A DNA stretch of 64,000 bases. It comes from Acanthochlamys bracteata. Lineage: Eukaryota > Streptophyta > Magnoliopsida > Pandanales > Velloziaceae. This document shows, in pieces, positions 57,580 through 64,000 of this stretch. The first letter of the stretch is position 1; each line of letters starts with the position of its first letter. A program made the translations under genes and the position numbers. The notes under the pieces were generated by a model. That model ran no database searches and had not been told where the DNA came from. It saw nothing but the letters and a program-made list of their open reading frames with translations. The stretch lies in contig CM034126.1 in the NCBI GenBank assembly GCA_019914995.1, positions 3,973,001-4,037,000 of the forward strand. Direction: 5' to 3'.

Positions 57580-58850
57580 GAGAGACGAATGAATTCGATC
57601 GCCGATTCGGTTAGCAAACCTGTAGACTACTGTGAAAGCAGAAATTTTATTGTGGTTTGTCCGACCATATTGGCCGGACCTACTGTCCAAATTCCTGCGA
57701 GAAGTTTATTTGGTCCTAGCCAAGTTAGGACTTTTAGGAGTTGTTTAAAAGTTATTTTAAAATAAAATTTTTAAATTTAAAAGTATTTTTATTTAAAAAA
57801 ATTATTTTTTAATTTAAAAGAATAATAAAAATAAGTAATAAAAATTTTAATATATAATTTTTTTTATAATTTTAATTTTAAAATAAATTTGTTAAAAATT
57901 TATATAACATAAATTGATAACATAAAAAAAATGTTAAAAATTATTTCTTTAAAATACAATGACAAACGTTCCTCTGATGTTCCTCCCATAAGTAACATAG
58001 CCTCCAATAGGAAAAAAGTTGAACTAAGTGCTTGTTTTAACTCTCCAAATTTAGGTTTTTTCAAATTTGTTTTAATTTTGAACTTACTTTTTAAACTAAA
58101 GTAAATATAAATTAAACTAAATTTTTTTGCCAAAAATTTATTTTCAAATTTAAAATTTTATTTTTCATACTCATTTTTAGTAAAATATAAAATTTTATTT
58201 TTTATCAAATTCACTTTCAATCCTAAATCTACTTTCTACAAACTTACTTTAAAAAAATTACTTTCATACCAAATAAACGCACCCTAAATTTTGTTACACA
58301 TCCGGGGCCATGTGGCATGCAGCATTGTAGCATCCCTTTGATATTAAAAAATTGTTTAGGGTTTATTTATTTACCCTCTAAATTTACTTGTTTTTTAAAA
58401 TTACTTTCAATTTTAATTCGCTTTTTATACAAATTAAATATAAAATTTTATGTTTTATCTAATTCATTTTTAACTTAAATTTACTTTTTATAAGCTCACT
58501 TCAAAGAGTGAGTTTACTATTAAAATAAATACGTCATAGCAAGAACCGTGCAACTGGATAATGTTGAGGCAAACCAAAATATTTTGGGTAGAGCAGAATC
58601 TAAACATTGAAAAATAATTTTTTGGATTTACCAAATACACCTTGGGAAAGACTGCAGATATTATCGAAAATCCATTCAAGAACCGTACCTTCACATTTGC
58701 TGTATATTGCTGGAAACCATAGCCATTCCATGATTTGTATATCTACCAGTAAAACACTCCAAGCTAAAACTTAATCAATCTCACTAGTCTCAAACTTCAA
58801 TACCAATCACAAACGTTGGATTATAAACAACATAATTAGTATTTCACTTC
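57580..58850. other. Spacer between two minus-strand genes
   Basis: An AT-rich MITE-like block lies at 57736-57973 and two weaker blocks at about 58060-58290 and 58360-58510. The last 150 bases are the probable 3' UTR of the NAC gene. Confidence 0.4.
57736..57973 (+). mobile_element. AT-rich MITE-like element near the TMEM234-like gene
   Basis: It begins AGGAGTTGTTTAAAAG and ends GACAAACGTTCCTC, compatible with worn CGTTTG-type ends. It lies about 160 bases upstream of the ATG, so it may be in the promoter. Confidence 0.5.
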
Positions 58851-60420
58851 TCAAATATGCAAGATCCCTACATCACACTCCCCTGGCCCTGATGAGCTCA
58901 ACAATCCATTCAACTTATTACTTTCTTCTTCTTCTTCTTCTTCTAAGCTTTCCTGAAGCATTAGCAATGCCGCCATATCACAGTTCTTATTATCAACATG
59001 AACGGAATTAAACCTGTCATCAGGGCTCAACTGTGACGCGACAAACTTATCAAGAGCTCTCCAGTCAGTGACCTTCTCAGCAGCATTCATATTATTAATG
59101 CACACTTCCTCTTCATTATCCAACGGAGAAATGTTCATCATTGGCAAGCTGATGGAGTGCTTTGCTAGAGGCAACGAAGGGCTCTCTAACTGCGGAAGCT
59201 GTACAAAGAGGTTTGAGTATTGAAGGAGTTTCAGGGTGTCTAGTTCTGTTTCTTGTTTACAGATTTGTTGCTGCAGGTTGTATGCATGCGGTGGCGGCGG
59301 CGGTCTCTGGAGGTATTCGATCGGATCGATGATGGAGTTCAATCTGCTGTTGGATTCTTCATAGGCATAGCTAGAGTCCCAGACTTCTACTGCTCTTGGT
59401 TGCACGTTTGTTCTCTTCTTGAAAGCTCTGCAGACAACCCAACCTTCTTCCTGCAATAACGAAACGAGATGAATTTAGTAAAGAAAATTTAAGAAAGAAA
59501 CATTCTCTGAAAAGGTGGAGCATGCATGTACTCTGAAAAAGAAGAAAACAAGTTTAATGCACTAGCTTTTATTCGAGCCTTTCGACTAATGTATGTGTAT
59601 GAACAGGCATTGTCTGATCCCTGCAGGGAACTTAAAGTTTCCAACTTTATTGAATATGACACTATGAATAAAGCACAAGTTCGGCCATTAGCAGAACATT
59701 CCTGCAGATAATATATTGTAACAAACTACTTGTCCGATTATTGTAACTGAAAAATCTCTATAGCTAGCTTAGATATTGAAATACTTTTTTCTTCTGATAG
59801 TCTTAGAAAATACTTTATTTTAAAGTCTAAACTGTTATAGAAGTTGTTACTTTGAATCACCATACCGATTAGGAGAGCTCACCTGTGGAGGAGCATTCTC
59901 TTCAGACTCCAGCCTGTACTCATGCATGATCCAATCAGTCTTCTGGCCATTAGGAGCTCTGCCTTTGTAGAAGACGAGCGTCTTTCGCATGCCGATGAGT
60001 CGGTTCTTGTCATGAATGGCTTTGTCCCTGCCCGTTGCCTTCCAAAATCCAGCCATGGTGGCCCTATTCGTTCTCGTTCCGGTTGGGTACTTCTTGTCCT
60101 TGTGGCTGAAAAAGTACCACTCAGTCTGCTCTTCGTATCCAATCCGGCAGCGATCTTTAGTTTCATCCATTCATATCAGAATACAAAACAGTTTACATTC
60201 AATTTCAAGCATAATACACGGAAGAGTACTGAGATTTCTAAGTTTTGGTGAAACCTTGGAGATCCCATGGCTCAATGCGGTAAAGATCGATGTCTCTGAT
60301 GACATCGAGATCGATCTTCTGAGAAGCCACCTTCTTCCTGAGATAGTATCCAACAAGCTCCTCATCAGTAGGGTGGAATCTGAATCCTGGAGGAACACAT
60401 GACTCCGTCGAAGAATCCAT
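58851..60420 (-). CDS. VND: NAC transcription factor, VND1/2/3 type
   Basis: Three coding exons (60255-60420, 59883-60154, 58851-59450; GT-AG, phases 1 and 0) give 345 residues. The NAC domain covers about 9-161, with [71 protein letters not shown] and [12 protein letters not shown], and the two standard NAC intron positions. The C-terminus has [12 protein letters not shown] and [15 protein letters not shown], motifs shared by VASCULAR-RELATED NAC-DOMAIN proteins. An acidic Glu run lies near the end. VND proteins switch on secondary-wall and programmed-death genes in xylem vessel cells. The closest wording is VND1/2/3 (NAC037/076/105); which of the three is not decided. Exon 1 probably follows a 5' UTR intron: GTAG/ATC lies just before the ATG. 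Confidence 0.93.
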
Positions 60421-63400
60421 GATCTACACAAAGCAGCAGAATGTGATACCCTTTCTGAATAACATCAAACAAAATTCTCCAACAATAACATTTGACATGA
60501 ATCATGGAAGCTACTATATATACAGTAAATTAGCATCTAAGTAGACCGTGCATACAGGTTTGAGTTGTCTGCCACCACAAAGTGTTGAGAAAGGAAAGAT
60601 AACAGTTAGTTGATCAGTATGGATAACTGAAATTTTGGTTTCCAGAAACCTGTTGGTTGGGAGTTCGAATGCTCTGATCATGCAAGTCCAAACTAGAGTT
60701 CTTGTTGCAGGTTTCTGGACAGGAATGAAAAAAAAAAAGAATGGGACGCAGCCGCAGTCCCTGATAATGATGCTGTCTTCGTCACCTAAGGTGAATGGTG
60801 GAGAGAATGATTCATTTGCAGCATGCATGTGCACTATTTGTCAACTTAAAAATCATGCATTCAGATTAAACAAAGAAACTGTAATTACTAATATATATAT
60901 ATATATATATAAAGCTCTTGTAATTAGTAAAATATTCTATATATGGAGCAAACACTTGGAATGATGCATAATGGGAAAACTAACTAAAGATTTTAGAAAG
61001 AAGTGATCTAAAAAAGATCCATTATTTTTTGATGATGAGCATTTTAGAGACTAAGATTAGGGAAAAGGTGGAGGCCTTGAGATGTTAAAAAGATGAAGTA
61101 TGGGAATGACCAGCGTAATTTTTCACTGTCTCTCGTTTTGTTGTCCCAACAAGAAGCAGAAAGAAGTACCAATTTTGTAATCTACGTACAGTACTAACAA
61201 GCATTAGCCATAACCAAATGTTAAGCATTGAAAAAAAAAATCATAACTAGTTTATATCAATAGTACCACTTCCTCTTAAACATTCACTTAATAATCCATA
61301 CAAGAGGTGTTCTTCCTATCTTAAGGTGTTTTCAAATATAATTCAGTCATTTTCAGAACATCAAAAAGTAAAGGTAGGCTTTTGCTCAAGGATATTCTTA
61401 CATATTGGACCACAAGCAACAAGAGTGCCTACTACATTTCTCTAACACATACTTACAACCTAACCAATAACTGCGAGCTTTGTTAACTATGAGCATGGAG
61501 ATTAATTTTCCATGCTCAAGAGCACGCACGCACGGGGCAAGTGGCGTTTGTAGCTATAGGGAACGTTGTCCAGCATGCTAAAAAACTTGAAAAAAGAAGT
61601 TTGAGAAATTTATCAAAAAAACAAAATGGTCTTGAGAAAAGAGCTGGCAAAAGGAATGGAGCACAAAACGTGTTGTTTCTTTTCTATTTTTCTTGGATCA
61701 GGCCTGATTGAAAGAACAAAAGGACTTCGAAGGAAAGCAAAAAGATTTCACAGCACTGCACGACTGCTGCATCTCTTGTCTCCTTGTCTTGGATTTCCAT
61801 GGCATAGAGTACTCCAAAACTAGGTAGAGTTTAGTCTGAATGGGAAGTAACAGAAGAAAAGCTAACGACAGTACAAGTATTCTTATATTTCCTTAGCTTC
61901 CCCCGTGGGACTTTTGGGTGTTGTGCTGTATAGAGTAACACTGAAACCAATGAAGAAGTAGGGGGAGCTACTCTTTTGGGTAAGCAGGACAGTTACGAAC
62001 ATGTCTATAGAGGCGCATTATTGTTTTGTTTATAATAGTATGACTAAATGCAACCTCCAGCAATAGCAGTCACAGTTTTCATACTTGTTTGTGGATCTTG
62101 CTATCTGCTTCTCTGCTTAATTAGAGCGTGAAATGTCCTATCTTTTTAGTAATTCTTGCTTTGTGATTCAGAAAACAGAAAGAACCAATGATGGAGAAAA
62201 CAGAAAGAACATATTATCAGAAAACAGAAAGGATTCTTCATGATTCTAAATGATGGAGGAGATCAATTTGTGAGGAAGCAATTCAAACAAGATCTGAACT
62301 TCATCAGAAGATCAGGATCATATGCTTCCGTTTGAGAAGTGCGCTCACGAGGAATTTCTTTGTTAAGAAAAGCATTAACTTTTAACAAGATAGAAGATCG
62401 ACATTGATTACTTAGAACAGAATGGAAAAATGAACACGTAGCAAATTTTTGATAGATAAATCATATGTGCATTCAAGAAAACGATTAAATCAATGAAAAT
62501 CGTCTTTAATTGCTTAGAAGGGAAGTTCTCTACTTCCTCCAAAAAAATAAAGGAAAAGAAAAGAAAAGATCAACATCCCTACCCGACAGTGCCACTCCTT
62601 CACTTAGAAAAGGATAAAAACTCCCTAGTACCTTAAATGATTCGTATAATGGTGAAGCTACTTCCGGCTACATACGAGAGCATTCTAATGGAAGTTGTTG
62701 CGGAATATGCCACAATGCAGAAGTGACTGTTCCACATTAATTAGATTTGTGGAGTACTTAAATACTAGCAATTCTATGATCAAGCTAGACATCCTACTGT
62801 GATTTCACTTGAATTTTTTCTTGAATCTGTTGGCTGCGAATTTTAATTTCCACAAAATGGACAAAACAAAATCTAGTTGAACCCTGGGAAAAAGCATAGT
62901 TCCTATATGGATGGCAGATAAGTAGCTCAGATCATAACAACTCATATGAGGAGAACAGTCGATCAAAGAAGATAATATGTAATACTATATAGAAATTGTT
63001 TGCTTTAGCAGAAACCCTAATGAACTCTACCTATCATTCTACACAGTACTTCTAACGAACTCCTCCATCGACTATATCAAGGAAGTCATTAGTCAGGAAT
63101 CTATCAAACACCTCTTAGAGTATACTAGAGGCATCAATTCATCTCGATCCAAAGCTGCTAAAAAAAAGAAAAAACAAAAGAATTTCAACTCTAACATACC
63201 TATGCATGCTCATGCCAGCATGATGATCAGTACTGGCAATCATACAAGTAAACATACCTTCGGTAGTACTAGTGGTATAATAAATCTCCTAGCTACTAGC
63301 TTCAAGAAAGAATACTGAACACCATGTTGTTGCCGAATGTTTTGTTTTTCTGCAGAAGAGAACTAAGAAGAAGATTGTAAGAGAAAGAGAAAGAAATCAA
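60421..63400 (-). other. Probable 5' UTR intron and first exon of the NAC gene
   Basis: On the minus strand a pyrimidine-rich stretch (TTTCTTTCTCTTTCTC, near 63380) is followed by ACTACCGAAG/GTATGTTT, a good donor at 63257. The acceptor TTTGTGTAG is at 60424, three bases before the ATG. This would give a leader exon of about 63258-63400 and an intron of about 2.8 kb. No gene is recognised inside; a TA run sits at 60890-60910. Transcript data are needed for certainty; it is an inference. Confidence 0.45.
60890..60910. repeat. TA microsatellite
   Basis: About ten TA units, within the possible 5' UTR intron of the NAC gene. Confidence 0.8.
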
Positions 63401-64000
63401 GGGTGCGTATAAAAAGGAGACCACCAAGGACCCCCCAAGTCTCTTCATTGCGCGTGGTTTAGGGTGGTATGAAAGCCTTCCCCCTTCCCACCACTAGACT
63501 GAGTGACGTCACCTCTTCACCCTCCTCCTCCCTTAAGCCCCACCACTTTTTGTCCTTTATTTTCCTTTCTTTTTTCTTAAAAGAAGAAACTTTTGTCACA
63601 AACACTCTGTCCATTTTGTTTTTGATCAACAATTTGAGTCTCCGAGTCTCATGCAGTTCTTGCACTTGTTTTTGTGTAGAATGAGAGAAATTATTCGTAA
63701 AGGATTGGGTTTGTTATTGTTTATTGTTTGGGAATGGTGCATTTGATGATGATGGTTGGCTATAATCAATTTAAATTACCGACTGCGTGTTGGATTGTTA
63801 TTACCTACTCTTTTTGAGATGTCTGCAGGGATGAGCACTTGAGTCACTTGACGATTCTGCCTTTTCAAGTTACTTCTTTTGAATTAGTTTGATTACAGCT
63901 GAGGTTTACTTTGTTATGGTTGCCTTCTTAAGTTTTTCTTCCTGCTCGTTCTTTCAGAAGAATATCCTACCGATATGTTAATAGCTATATGTTATCTTGG
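63401..64000. other. Promoter-side region of the NAC gene, end of window
   Basis: No coding sequence was recognised. TATAAAAAGG at about 63405-63414 is in plus orientation, and the minus strand there reads CCTTTTTATACG. TGACGTCA lies at 63504-63511. A plus-strand transcript starting here cannot be excluded. Confidence 0.35.
63504..63511. promoter_or_regulatory. Palindromic bZIP site TGACGTCA
   Basis: A perfect TGACGTCA palindrome lies about 110 bases upstream of the proposed NAC leader. In plants this core is bound by bZIP factors of the TGA/HY5 type. Its use here is inferred. Confidence 0.5.

Noticed and set aside
63469-63684. Short plus and minus frames near the window end
   Set aside because: Low-complexity sequence in a promoter region. 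No match and no splice context.

Overview
This is nuclear DNA from a flowering plant, most likely a woody eudicot. The evidence is split genes with GT-AG introns, AT-rich spacers of about 65-70% A+T, and plant-only protein families (VND-type NAC factor, MYC2-like bHLH, ROP GTPase-activating protein with a CRIB motif, LRR receptor kinase, CIPK). Short plant transposons, many of them bounded by target-site duplications, fill the gaps. Family and species cannot be fixed from the sequence.

Layout. At 0.6-3.1 kb there are two related genes for very small membrane proteins. A decayed CIPK protein-kinase gene lies at 5.4-8.2 kb, with a miniature LTR retrotransposon inserted in one of its exons. A two-exon gene for an 80-residue protein spans 9.2-11.4 kb. 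The stretch 12-20 kb is gene-poor; it holds a broken bHLH fragment, a second kind of small LTR element with internal tandem repeats, and AT-rich MITEs. An intact, intronless bHLH14/MYC2-like gene sits at 21.0-22.2 kb. From 22.7 to 31.6 kb there are only mobile-element remains: a CACTA-like region containing five copies of a 178-bp repeat, two Mutator-like elements in opposite orientation, another miniature LTR element, and a scrap of bHLH gene.

The second half holds most of the full-length genes, all on the minus strand: a five-exon ROP-GAP (32.0-36.0 kb), an intronless LRR receptor kinase of 1169 residues (45.5-49.0 kb), a three-exon TMEM234/EamA-like membrane protein (55.4-57.6 kb), and a VND1/2/3-type NAC transcription factor (58.9-60.4 kb) that probably has a long 5' UTR intron reaching to 63.3 kb. 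Between the ROP-GAP and the receptor kinase lies a 3.5-kb PIF/Harbinger-like element that carries decayed pieces of host genes, including part of the GST domain of elongation factor EF1B-gamma.

The genes do not form a pathway or operon. Likely individual roles are jasmonate-related transcription (bHLH14-like), ROP GTPase switching (ROP-GAP), cell-surface signalling with an atypical kinase domain (LRR receptor), and xylem vessel differentiation (VND). The most notable feature is the density of small non-autonomous transposons and the host-gene debris around and inside them.
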